Shown: positions 34,441 through 43,003 of the stretch, piece after piece | How the letters are laid out: each line of letters starts with the position of its first letter | Numbering within the stretch: the stretch's first letter is position 1 | Assembly: GCA_016177735.1 (NCBI GenBank) | Contig: JACOUS010000030.1 | Location: 124,001 to 188,000 of the forward strand | DNA: 64,000 nt | Reading direction: 5' to 3' | Source of the DNA: Ignavibacteriales bacterium | GTDB lineage: Bacteria > Bacteroidota > Ignavibacteria > Ignavibacteriales > Melioribacteraceae | The notes under the pieces: model-generated | What the model was told of the DNA's origin: nothing | Databases searched by the model: none | The model's input: the letters and a program-made list of their open reading frames with translations, nothing else | Translations under genes and position numbers: made by a program

Positions 34441-34606
34441 ATACTTCAATTACAAAAATGATTAAGCCGGTTACCTACCCAAGTATGCAGTGCAAATTTT
34501 TTTTATACAAAAAATCGCAGAAGAAAAAAATTTTAAACACTCACGGTACAACTATTTCATGAACTTCGCCGTCCAATAACATTGGAAAAATTTTTGGCGA
34601 ACTATC

Positions 34607-35242
34607 ATGATTAATCTTGCAATTGTTGGGCGTGACGGAGTTCTGAAAAATGGGCTCAAATATTTAGCAGAGCAAACCGATGGATTAAACTGCACTGCAA
34701 TCCTAAATAATTATGAAGAACTTTCCCATATATTTCAAAAAGAAAATCCCGGTGTTCTATTGATAGATATCGATATCGCTCCTGAAAAAGCTTTTAAACT
34801 TATCAGTGAAATCAAAGAGAAGCATCCGCAGACTTTAATGCTTGTATTGAGCGGAAGCCACAGCCGCGATATTATTTATAAAGCACTGCAATGCGGTGCT
34901 GCCGGTTTTTTGTTGGACGACACATCACCACTTCAGCTTATTCAAGCTGTACAAGATGTTTATGAAGGTGGTGCGCCGTTAAGTTCGAAAGCCGCACGCA
35001 ATCTCGTAGATTATTTCCAAGAGAACAACACAAACTTGCAGACGAAAGATTATAGTTTATCATCACGCGAAAAAGAAGTGCTCGGCACTTTGATTAACGG
35101 GAAGAACGTTAAAGATATTGCCGGCAAACTTTTTATCAGCATCGATACCGTACGTTTTCATTTCAAAAATATTTATAGAAAACTTAACGTACGAAATCAA
35201 GCAGAGCTTGTTGCAAAAGTGTTGAGAGAAAAAATTATCTAA
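34607..35242 (+). CDS. NarL/FixJ-type LuxR-family response regulator
   Basis: This 211-residue regulator has a receiver domain (1-120, phosphoacceptor in Leu-Leu-Ile-Asp-Ile-Asp near 52, Lys replaced in the usual Lys-Pro position by Asp-Asp-Thr-Ser-Pro) and a C-terminal LuxR helix-turn-helix (about 147-208): Leu-Ser-Ser-Arg-Glu-Lys-Glu-Val-Leu, Asn-Val-Lys-Asp-Ile-Ala, Thr-Val-Arg-Phe-His-Phe-Lys-Asn-Ile-Tyr-Arg-Lys-Leu. The missing conserved lysine of the receiver suggests altered phosphorylation. It stands alone, between the gas-vesicle locus and the TonB receptor operon; which of them it controls is unknown. Confidence 0.85.
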   Translation: MINLAIVGRDGVLKNGLKYLAEQTDGLNCTAILNNYEELSHIFQKENPGVLLIDIDIAPEKAFKLISEIKEKHPQTLMLVLSGSHSRDIIYKALQCGAAGFLLDDTSPLQLIQAVQDVYEGGAPLSSKAARNLVDYFQENNTNLQTKDYSLSSREKEVLGTLINGKNVKDIAGKLFISIDTVRFHFKNIYRKLNVRNQAELVAKVLREKII

Positions 35243-35447
35243 AAAATCTTTCTGCGTAAAAATTGTCTTCCTACATCATCATGTAGTATCTGGCACATCA
35301 AAAAAGACTTTTCAACAAAAAACACTCCATATGTGCGGTAGATGTTAGCCGCGGCATGTAATAATTTTTTTATCAAGAAAAGGGGAGTTATAAAAATCAT
35401 CAGCTCAATAATTAACTTCATTCACTAACAAAAATACGGGGGGACCA

Positions 35448-38402
35448 ATGAAAAAAGTCTTTACACTTTTTTCCCTTCTAATTTTACTCCCAGTAATACT
35501 CAATGCAGCATCAACCGGAAGAATTAAAGGTAAAGTAGTAGATGTAACTACAGGTGAGCCTTTAATTGGAGCCAACGTTCTTGTGATGGGCTCGTCATTC
35601 GGTGCCGCAACTGATGTAAACGGCGAGTATGTAATTGCAAATCTCGAAGCCGGTACATATGAAGTACGCGCTTCATTTATCGGCTATCGTTCGATCACGA
35701 TTTCGAATGTGAGAGTGTTTTCGGATTTAACAACCGATCTCGATTTCAATCTTCCATCGGAAGATATCTCCATTTCTGAAATTTCTATTGTAGCGCAGAA
35801 ACCGCTCGTGAATAAAAGCAATACAAATGCGGTGCGTGTTACAACCGGAGAAGATATTGAAGCACTGCCGGTAAGAGGAATGGCAAACATTATCGGTCTT
35901 TCTGCCGGAGTGGTTATAAAAGACAACACAATATTTGTGAGAGGCGGTCGTCTCGATGAAGTTGGTTATTATCTCGAAGGAATTTCAGTTCGAAATCCGA
36001 TAACCGGAGGTAATGCCGTTACTGTTATTCAAGACGCTGTTGAAGAAGTGCAAGTGCAAGCCGGCGGTTATACTGCAGAATACGGCGGTGCAAATGCCGG
36101 TATCATTCGTCAGCAGTTGAAAAGCGGTACAAAAGATTTGAAAGCTTCTTTCGAATTTGTTACCGATAACGTTACATTCAAAAGTAAAGATGATGCATAC
36201 GACGGCGAAAAAAGACTTGGTGCTTACTGGTTTGGTTATAATGAAATGACCGGAACTATTAGTGGCCCGGTATTAACCGATAAAGTAAAGTTCTTCGGTT
36301 TGGTAAATTATAATTATCAACGGGACGCTAATCCTCAGCCATATCCCGGAATTAATATCGGTTGGCTTAAAGATCAAGTATCCGGCGATTCATTGAATCT
36401 TGTTTATCCGTCCGGCCCGGTTTACGGCAATTCAATTCAAGCTTATACATACACCGGTACACTTACAATGGATCTTATGCCGTTCCAAGTACGAGTTGCC
36501 GGAACATATTCTACAAACACAACTCACAACCCTTTTAATACGCATAGAAACTCCGGTAATATTTCCAACATTCTTAACACCGGCAGAATTGAGCAACTCG
36601 ATGGAACAAACGGAACCGGCAGTATAAAACTTACTCATGTTCTGAGTGATAAAATGTATTACGATGTTACCTTCGGCTACTTCCGACAAACTTCGAATAG
36701 ATTTGATCCTTTACTCAAAGATAATTTTTGGGGATATGGTGACAGCCTTGCAAATGCTGCCGTTGGTGTAACCAACTTTGCAAGCAGATATATCAGACCC
36801 GGTCGTGTTAGCATATACGATTTTTCATTCAACGGATCGGGAGATGTTTTAGCCGGTTATCAAAAATTCAAAAGAGAAAATCTCACTTTCAATTTCGGAT
36901 TTTCATGGATTCCGAACAAAGAACATTCGATAAAATTCGGTGGAGACTATCAAGGATATTCCATTCGTAACTATGGCTGGGGTAATGAGAATGCTTTCTC
37001 GCTCGCCGGTTTGCTTGCTAATCCAGGCGATAGAACACCCGAGCAAATCATTTCGTCTTTGGGTCCCAATAATTACGGTTATGATATATGGGGAAATGAA
37101 ACTGACGAAGACGGTATCTTCGGTGCAAAACACCCGATCTTTGCTGCTGCTTACATCCAAGATAAAATTGATATGGACGATATTATTCTTAACGTGGGTT
37201 TGCGTTACGATTATATCGACAGTGATAATTATGAATTTATTAATCCGGCGATGCCTGATCTTGCAATTGATTTTAACAGCGGTGCAATTAAGCCGGAAGG
37301 TTTGAAAAAAGTTTCTACATTCCAGGCGCTGAGTCCGAGGATCGGATTCTCATTCCCGGTTACAGACCAAACAATTTTCCATGCTCAGTACGGAAAATTT
37401 GTTCAGCAAACACGTCTTGCAGACATTTATCAGGGACTCCTGGCAACTGCAAGCAATTTGCGGGGTGGTTTTTTTATACCAACTCCGGTTGGCTTCAATT
37501 TGCGCCCGACAAGAACAACACAGTATGAAATCGGTTTCACACAGCAAGTTGGTGATTTCGCCTCGTTTGATATTACCGGATATTATAAGGATGTAAAAGA
37601 TCAAGTTGTGCTCGATCTTCAGCAAGTGGAAAAAAATTCATCGTTCAAAAGTTACAATGTTTTACGCAATGGAGATTTTGCAACAACGAAAGGTCTCGAA
37701 ATATCTTTCAACATGCGTAGAACAAAACGGATTGCCGTCAATGCTTCTATGTCGTTTCAGGATGCACAAGGCACCGGTTCATTCCCGAACTCGAATAGAG
37801 GAATTGTAGGTGCGCCGCTTGACGGTGTTACAATTTTCCGTCCGCAATATATCTCGTCTCTTGAATTTAATAATGCAATAAGAGGCAACTTGAATCTTGA
37901 TTATCATTTCGGAATAGATGACGGTCCTTCAATTCTTGAAGAAGCCGGTGCTTCACTTCTTGTAAAATTCACAAGCGGTCATCCGTACACAAGAGGTATT
38001 GGCGGAGCTGATCTTGAAGGCGATGCACGCGACCGTCAGCCGGTAGAAGCTTTAAATTCTTCAACGACCCCTTCTACTTTGCAAGCTGATTTACGAATCG
38101 ATAAAACAATTCACTTGTTCAATAAAGTTAAGCTGAATATTTATCTCTTTGTTATCAATTTGTTCGATACAAGGAATGTTGAAAACGTATTCTTAAGAAC
38201 CGGCAGTACCGATGACGATGGATATATCAGCAATCCAAACTTAAGCGGCGAGCTTGTTAAACAACCTCATTACATTGATATGTACAAAGCAATCAATATT
38301 GATTACTACGAAGCATATCAAAATGCTGGAGCTTTATTGACAACACCAAATTTTTACGGACAGCCGAGACAAATTCGGCTTGGTCTTAAACTAGAATATT
38401 AA
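35448..38402 (+). CDS. TonB-dependent outer-membrane receptor with carboxypeptidase-like N-terminal domain
   Basis: This is a 984-residue outer-membrane transporter. A signal peptide (about 1-21) is followed by a carboxypeptidase-regulatory-like beta domain (Gly-Arg-Ile-Lys-Gly-Lys-Val-Val-Asp near 24; Gly-Ala-Asn-Val near 42), a plug domain (about 110-220, Ile-Phe-Val-Arg-Gly-Gly near 166) and a beta-barrel to the C-terminal Leu-Gly-Leu-Lys-Leu-Glu-Tyr. It energises uptake of an unknown substrate through TonB. It is not a clear SusC protein, and no SusD follows. A GGGGGG ribosome site precedes the start. It lies 37 bases before a large secreted protein gene and likely forms one operon with the two following genes. 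Confidence 0.88.
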   Translation: MKKVFTLFSLLILLPVILNAASTGRIKGKVVDVTTGEPLIGANVLVMGSSFGAATDVNGEYVIANLEAGTYEVRASFIGYRSITISNVRVFSDLTTDLDFNLPSEDISISEISIVAQKPLVNKSNTNAVRVTTGEDIEALPVRGMANIIGLSAGVVIKDNTIFVRGGRLDEVGYYLEGISVRNPITGGNAVTVIQDAVEEVQVQAGGYTAEYGGANAGIIRQQLKSGTKDLKASFEFVTDNVTFKSKDDAYDGEKRLGAYWFGYNEMTGTISGPVLTDKVKFFGLVNYNYQRDANPQPYPGINIGWLKDQVSGDSLNLVYPSGPVYGNSIQAYTYTGTLTMDLMPFQVRVAGTYSTNTTHNPFNTHRNSGNISNILNTGRIEQLDGTNGTGSIKLTHVLSDKMYYDVTFGYFRQTSNRFDPLLKDNFWGYGDSLANAAVGVTNFASRYIRPGRVSIYDFSFNGSGDVLAGYQKFKRENLTFNFGFSWIPNKEHSIKFGGDYQGYSIRNYGWGNENAFSLAGLLANPGDRTPEQIISSLGPNNYGYDIWGNETDEDGIFGAKHPIFAAAYIQDKIDMDDIILNVGLRYDYIDSDNYEFINPAMPDLAIDFNSGAIKPEGLKKVSTFQALSPRIGFSFPVTDQTIFHAQYGKFVQQTRLADIYQGLLATASNLRGGFFIPTPVGFNLRPTRTTQYEIGFTQQVGDFASFDITGYYKDVKDQVVLDLQQVEKNSSFKSYNVLRNGDFATTKGLEISFNMRRTKRIAVNASMSFQDAQGTGSFPNSNRGIVGAPLDGVTIFRPQYISSLEFNNAIRGNLNLDYHFGIDDGPSILEEAGASLLVKFTSGHPYTRGIGGADLEGDARDRQPVEALNSSTTPSTLQADLRIDKTIHLFNKVKLNIYLFVINLFDTRNVENVFLRTGSTDDDGYISNPNLSGELVKQPHYIDMYKAINIDYYEAYQNAGALLTTPNFYGQPRQIRLGLKLEY

Positions 38403-38439
38403 TAACTCTTTTTGAGAATAAAGATAGGAGTTATAAAAA

Positions 38440-41400
38440 ATGATAAAGAGTTTGAAAATTTTCACAGTCGTTCTTCTTGCGGTTCTATTAACTCTTCCCC
38501 AGCAGCAATTTGCAAAAGAGAAAGACGGGAAAAATCGTTTGAAGAAAACGCTTGGTGTTCCGAACACAACCAAGCTTAACATCAATAATATCTCAACATA
38601 TTTCAGAAGCAGCGGAGATTCTGATCTCGACAACAATACTAACTCCGGTTTCGTTTTCCCCAAAGGAAGTGGTAAGACTGCATTCTTTGAATCGGGTTTG
38701 CTTTGGGGCGCTAAAATTAACGGGCAAGACTTAAGAGTTGGTGGTTCTGCTTATACTTCAGGTTTACAACAAGGCAAAATTTTAAGCCCCGGAGTTTTTG
38801 AAGATCCGAATCTTGATAAAGTTAGAATCTATCGGGTTCGACCTGATTATTCTACTGCTTCATTAGCAAATGAGGCACAAGATGAAGGTGTTCCAGAAGC
38901 GGAGGTTTTTGCTCAATATGAAAAAGATTGGAACGAATGGCCCGCAGTAGATGGTGCACCTTACGAAGATATAGACGGGAATGGAATTTACAATCCTTCG
39001 GTTGATATTCCGGGCGTAGCCGGTGCAAGCCAAACGATCTGGTTTGTTGCAAACGATCTCGATGCATCTTTAACAAGTGGCCTGTACGGTTCGCTGCCAA
39101 TGGGAATTGAAATGCAAGCAACTATTTGGGCTTACTCGCAAGCCGGTCCACTCGGTAACATGCTCTTCAGAAAATATCTTCTCATCAATAAAAGCAACGA
39201 TATTTTCGACGACATGTATATTACAATGTGGTCTGACCCGGATCTCGGAAATGCAAGTGATGACCTTGCCGGATGCGATACAACATTAAGTCTCGGTTAT
39301 GTTTATAATGCCACTGCAACAGATGCTGTTTATCGCGAAACTCCTCCTCCGGCAGCCGGCTTCGATTTTTTCCAGGGACCAATTGTTAGTTCACCCGGCG
39401 ATACTGCTATCTTCAAAGGTGCAAAAGTTCCCGATATGAAAAACCTTCCGATGACCGCTTTCTATTACTTTGCACGCGGCGATCTTTCCGTAACCGATCC
39501 AACGAGAGAATCTTATGAAGGTACAGTTCAATTCTATAATTTTATGCAAGGCAAGATTGGCAGAACCGGCGAATATTTTAAAACGCCGGCAAACATGGGT
39601 GCAGTACCTACTACATTTGCTCTCTCCGGCGATCCCGTTAACGATATCGGCTGGGTTGACGGTACACTTGTACAAGCAGATGATAGAAGAATCGGGCTTT
39701 CCTCCGGTCCATTTACGATGGCTCCGGGTGACGAACAAGAAGTTGTAGTTGCACAAATAGCAGCAATCGGAAGCGACAGACTCAACTCAATTTCTGTATT
39801 GAAAGCATACGATCAAGTTGCACAAGAAGCATACAATAACTTTTTTAAAATTCCGAAAGGTGCTGATCAACCGATTGTTTCCTCTACCGGTTTGGGTAAT
39901 GAAATTATTCTTTCTTGGGGAGATAACGGTTCTGCCTCTAAATCAGAAAGCTATAGCGAACGCGGTTATAAATTTCAGGGGTATAATGTTTATCAATTGC
40001 CTTCATCATCGGCTGCAAAAGCCGAAGGGAAGTTAGTTGCCGTTTACGATATTATAGATGGCAACAAATCTTTGTACGATTATGAATTTGATACCCGTAC
40101 AGGCAATAATGAACTTGTACCGGTTCAGTTTGGAACAGATTCCGGTTTGAAAAGATCAATAAAAATTGATAAAGACTATTTATCAGGCGGTGCGTCATTA
40201 AGAAACGGTTCGAGATATTACTTTGCAGTTACAACTTATTCTTATAATGAAGATCCGCTTGCTGTTCCCCGTGTTCTCGAAAATCCTATGCAGATAGTTA
40301 CTATTGTTCCCCATGATGAAAATCCGGGAACGAGATACACAACTATTTACGGTGATGCAATTGAAAATGTTACACACACATCTACCGCTGCTAAATCTGA
40401 TGGTAACGTTGTTGCTATTGTTCAAGACCCAACCAAACTTACCGGTCACGAATACAAAGTAACATTCCATAATTCAGAGAACGGCATTTACTGGAAACTT
40501 ACTGATATAACTGCCGGAGTAGTTAAGCTCGATAATCAGTATAATCAAACAGTAGATGACAACTACTACATTGTTGACGGCTTGCTTGTAAAAGTAATCG
40601 GTCCGCCAAAAGATTTTAAAAACTTTTTGGTTCTCTCAAATGCAAATGGTCCGTTGGACCCTCCTGAATATGGTGCATTCGCATTCAATGATAGTAAATT
40701 CCCGCATCCAACAACTGAAGGTAATCCTTCTGAAAACCAGCAAGTTGGGGATGGTGAATGGGGAATTCATACCGGAAATACCGATGACGTAACAAGCGAT
40801 TATACATTCTTTAAAAACAGAGTTACACAAAACGGTGCCCGCTGGTCCAAATTAATTCCGAATGATTTTGAAATTAGGTTCACACAATCAGGCGGAAAAG
40901 CTTTTATTTATCCAGGAAGTGATTACAGCGGACACGGACATTTAAAAGATGTTACGTTTGAATTATGGAACATCGGTAATGCAGATGATCCAAACGATGA
41001 CATAAGATATTTCCCGTACATTTTAGACAGCGATGAAAACGGTGAGTTCGGATTAACAAATATTGATCACCCGATTTCCGGTGGCGACAACGATCCTGAA
41101 ACAGATTGGATTTATTGGGTAGTTCCGAAAGATCATACACCGGGTCAAAGCGGTTACAATGCAATCGTAAGTAAAATTCAATCTTCAGACGACTCAAATC
41201 ATGTTTATCTCGATTCCGAAATTATGAACGGTGATGCAATCAGAAGAATGGTGTTTGTTAATTGGAACGGCGGCTCGGTAGCTGATTTCCCGAATTATGA
41301 TCAAGCTTTACCTGAAACCGGAACAGTTTTCAGAATAGTAACCAACAAAGTAAATTTAACTGTTGATGAATTCCGGTTCACAGCTCCGGCAATTGTGAAT

Positions 41401-41739
41401 GATACAGAACTTGCCAAACAAGATGTTCAAAAAGTTAATGTATTCCCGAACCCGTACTATGGTGCTCACTCCGAAGAACTAAACAAGTACCAGAGATTCG
41501 TTACATTCAACCATCTGCCGAACGAAGCAGTGATAAGAATCTTCAACATTGCCGGCGAAATGGTACGCACGATTAGAAAGAACAGTACTTCGCAATTCGA
41601 GAGATGGGATCTTGCTAATGAAAGCGGTTTGCCGGTTGGCAGCGGATTATATCTTGCTTACATAGATATGTCCGGCTTGGGAACAAAAATTCTAAAGTTC
41701 ACAATCATTCAAGAACAACAGATTCTCGATAGATTCTAA
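38440..41739 (+). CDS. Large secreted protein with C-terminal type IX-like sorting domain
   Basis: I do not recognise a catalytic family in this 1099-residue protein. It has a signal peptide (about 1-25), long beta-rich regions with Asp/Asn-Gly-Asp calcium-like loops (for example Asp-Ile-Asp-Gly-Asn-Gly near 170 and Asp-Ser-Asp-Glu-Asn-Gly near 863), a fibronectin-like stretch near 480-600, and a C-terminal domain with Val-Phe-Pro-Asn-Pro-Tyr-Tyr, Val-Ile-Arg-Ile-Phe-Asn-Ile-Ala-Gly-Glu and Gly-Leu-Tyr-Leu-Ala-Tyr. That end is typical of cargo of the type IX secretion system. It is probably exported to the cell surface and linked functionally to the TonB receptor before it and the barrel after it. 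Confidence 0.65.
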   Translation: MIKSLKIFTVVLLAVLLTLPQQQFAKEKDGKNRLKKTLGVPNTTKLNINNISTYFRSSGDSDLDNNTNSGFVFPKGSGKTAFFESGLLWGAKINGQDLRVGGSAYTSGLQQGKILSPGVFEDPNLDKVRIYRVRPDYSTASLANEAQDEGVPEAEVFAQYEKDWNEWPAVDGAPYEDIDGNGIYNPSVDIPGVAGASQTIWFVANDLDASLTSGLYGSLPMGIEMQATIWAYSQAGPLGNMLFRKYLLINKSNDIFDDMYITMWSDPDLGNASDDLAGCDTTLSLGYVYNATATDAVYRETPPPAAGFDFFQGPIVSSPGDTAIFKGAKVPDMKNLPMTAFYYFARGDLSVTDPTRESYEGTVQFYNFMQGKIGRTGEYFKTPANMGAVPTTFALSGDPVNDIGWVDGTLVQADDRRIGLSSGPFTMAPGDEQEVVVAQIAAIGSDRLNSISVLKAYDQVAQEAYNNFFKIPKGADQPIVSSTGLGNEIILSWGDNGSASKSESYSERGYKFQGYNVYQLPSSSAAKAEGKLVAVYDIIDGNKSLYDYEFDTRTGNNELVPVQFGTDSGLKRSIKIDKDYLSGGASLRNGSRYYFAVTTYSYNEDPLAVPRVLENPMQIVTIVPHDENPGTRYTTIYGDAIENVTHTSTAAKSDGNVVAIVQDPTKLTGHEYKVTFHNSENGIYWKLTDITAGVVKLDNQYNQTVDDNYYIVDGLLVKVIGPPKDFKNFLVLSNANGPLDPPEYGAFAFNDSKFPHPTTEGNPSENQQVGDGEWGIHTGNTDDVTSDYTFFKNRVTQNGARWSKLIPNDFEIRFTQSGGKAFIYPGSDYSGHGHLKDVTFELWNIGNADDPNDDIRYFPYILDSDENGEFGLTNIDHPISGGDNDPETDWIYWVVPKDHTPGQSGYNAIVSKIQSSDDSNHVYLDSEIMNGDAIRRMVFVNWNGGSVADFPNYDQALPETGTVFRIVTNKVNLTVDEFRFTAPAIVNDTELAKQDVQKVNVFPNPYYGAHSEELNKYQRFVTFNHLPNEAVIRIFNIAGEMVRTIRKNSTSQFERWDLANESGLPVGSGLYLAYIDMSGLGTKILKFTIIQEQQILDRF

Positions 41740-41758
41740 AAAAGTTTGAGGAGAAAAA

Positions 41759-42787
41759 ATGAAGAAGATATTTACACACAAACTGGTTTTGCTTCTCCTT
41801 CTATCTTCGGTTGTAATTTATGCCGGCGGCGGTACCCGTAATGGCACCGGAGGAGCGGCACAACTTTTAATTCCGGTCGGTGCCAGAGGTATCGGGCTTG
41901 GCGGTTCTGATTTATCTTCAATGAAAGGAATCGAAGCTCTCTATTGGAATCCGGCTGGTATTTCAAGAGTAGATAACGGTGTTGAAGCAACATTCTCTCG
42001 CATGTCATATCTTGCCGATATTGGCGTTAATTACGGCGCTGTTTCGTTTCAGCTTGCGGATATCGGCGTTGTTGCAGTGAGCTTAAAATCACTTGCTGTT
42101 GGTGACATTAATGTAACTACAATTCAAAACCCGGATGGAACCGGACAAACTTACGCGCCGCAATTAATGACTGCCGGCATTACTTATGCAAGAAATCTAA
42201 GTGATAGAATTTCTGTTGGTATCACCGGTAATTTAATTTCTGAAAAACTTGGGTTAGTAAGCAGTACCGGCATAGCATTTAATATTGGTGTAATGTACAC
42301 CGGTCTTGGAGGCTTTGATGGTTTGAGTTTCGCTATCGTCATGAAAAATATCGGACCACAAATTAAATTCAACGGTTCGGGATTGAATGTGCTCGGCAGT
42401 GCAAACGGATATCACCGTCCGTCGCAATATTATACTATCGATGCTGCGGCTTACGAACTTCCTTCATCACTGGAACTTGGACTTGCTTACACACCGATCG
42501 TGACCGAAAATAACATGCTCTCAATTTCCACAACATTCCAGAATAATAATTTCTCCGGCGATCAATACAAGCTTGGCGCAGAGTACACCTTTAATAATTT
42601 ATTCTCGCTTCGCGGAGGATATACTCTCGCTCCGGAATATGATGATGAAGAATTTATTTACGGTTTAACTGCAGGCTTCGGAATTAATTACGAAATCGAG
42701 GGATTAAAGGTGCGATTTGATTATGCGTACCGGGACGTTGACTACTTTGACAGCAACCATACATTTGCACTTACCTTTGGTCTATAA
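41759..42787 (+). CDS. PorV/PorQ-family outer-membrane beta-barrel protein
   Basis: This 342-residue protein has a signal peptide (about 1-21), Ile-Pro-Val-Gly-Ala-Arg-Gly-Ile-Gly-Leu-Gly near 37, Ala-Leu-Tyr-Trp-Asn-Pro-Ala-Gly near 60, and regularly alternating barrel strands to the C-terminal Ala-Leu-Thr-Phe-Gly-Leu. The Trp-Asn-Pro-Ala-Gly motif marks the FadL-related PorV/PorQ family of the type IX system. It follows the secreted protein gene by 19 bases and could be its dedicated shuttle or surface partner. A strong terminator lies 70 bases downstream, closing the operon. Confidence 0.82.
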   Translation: MKKIFTHKLVLLLLLSSVVIYAGGGTRNGTGGAAQLLIPVGARGIGLGGSDLSSMKGIEALYWNPAGISRVDNGVEATFSRMSYLADIGVNYGAVSFQLADIGVVAVSLKSLAVGDINVTTIQNPDGTGQTYAPQLMTAGITYARNLSDRISVGITGNLISEKLGLVSSTGIAFNIGVMYTGLGGFDGLSFAIVMKNIGPQIKFNGSGLNVLGSANGYHRPSQYYTIDAAAYELPSSLELGLAYTPIVTENNMLSISTTFQNNNFSGDQYKLGAEYTFNNLFSLRGGYTLAPEYDDEEFIYGLTAGFGINYEIEGLKVRFDYAYRDVDYFDSNHTFALTFGL

Positions 42788-42855
42788 CAAATTTGAGGCT
42801 AACAAGTAAGGGCTAAAAGGGAGCCCGATCCTTCGATGCATATTTTAGCCTCTCC

Positions 42856-42888
42856 AAAACCCCGGGGTTACTTCTCCCGGGGTTTTTT
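42856..42888 (+). terminator. Rho-independent terminator
   Basis: The arms AAAACCCCGGG and CCCGGGGTTTT enclose a nine-base loop and run into seven T. It lies 70 bases after the PorV/PorQ-like gene and ends the receptor operon. Pairing is symmetric, so it could act on either strand, but no converging gene is present. Confidence 0.9.
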
Positions 42889-43003
42889 TATTTGCTTTCA
42901 ACTTTCCTAAATAAAAATTGAATTTCTTATTATTAATTACGATAATTAGATACACTAAAGTCTCTTTTAAGAAAATGCTGTCTGAATAAATTAAAATACA
43001 GCT

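Noticed and set aside
35271-35286. Inverted repeat CTACAT-CATC-ATGTAG after the NarL-type regulator
   Set aside because: It is short, AT-rich and has no T-run; chance occurrence or a weak site cannot be separated.
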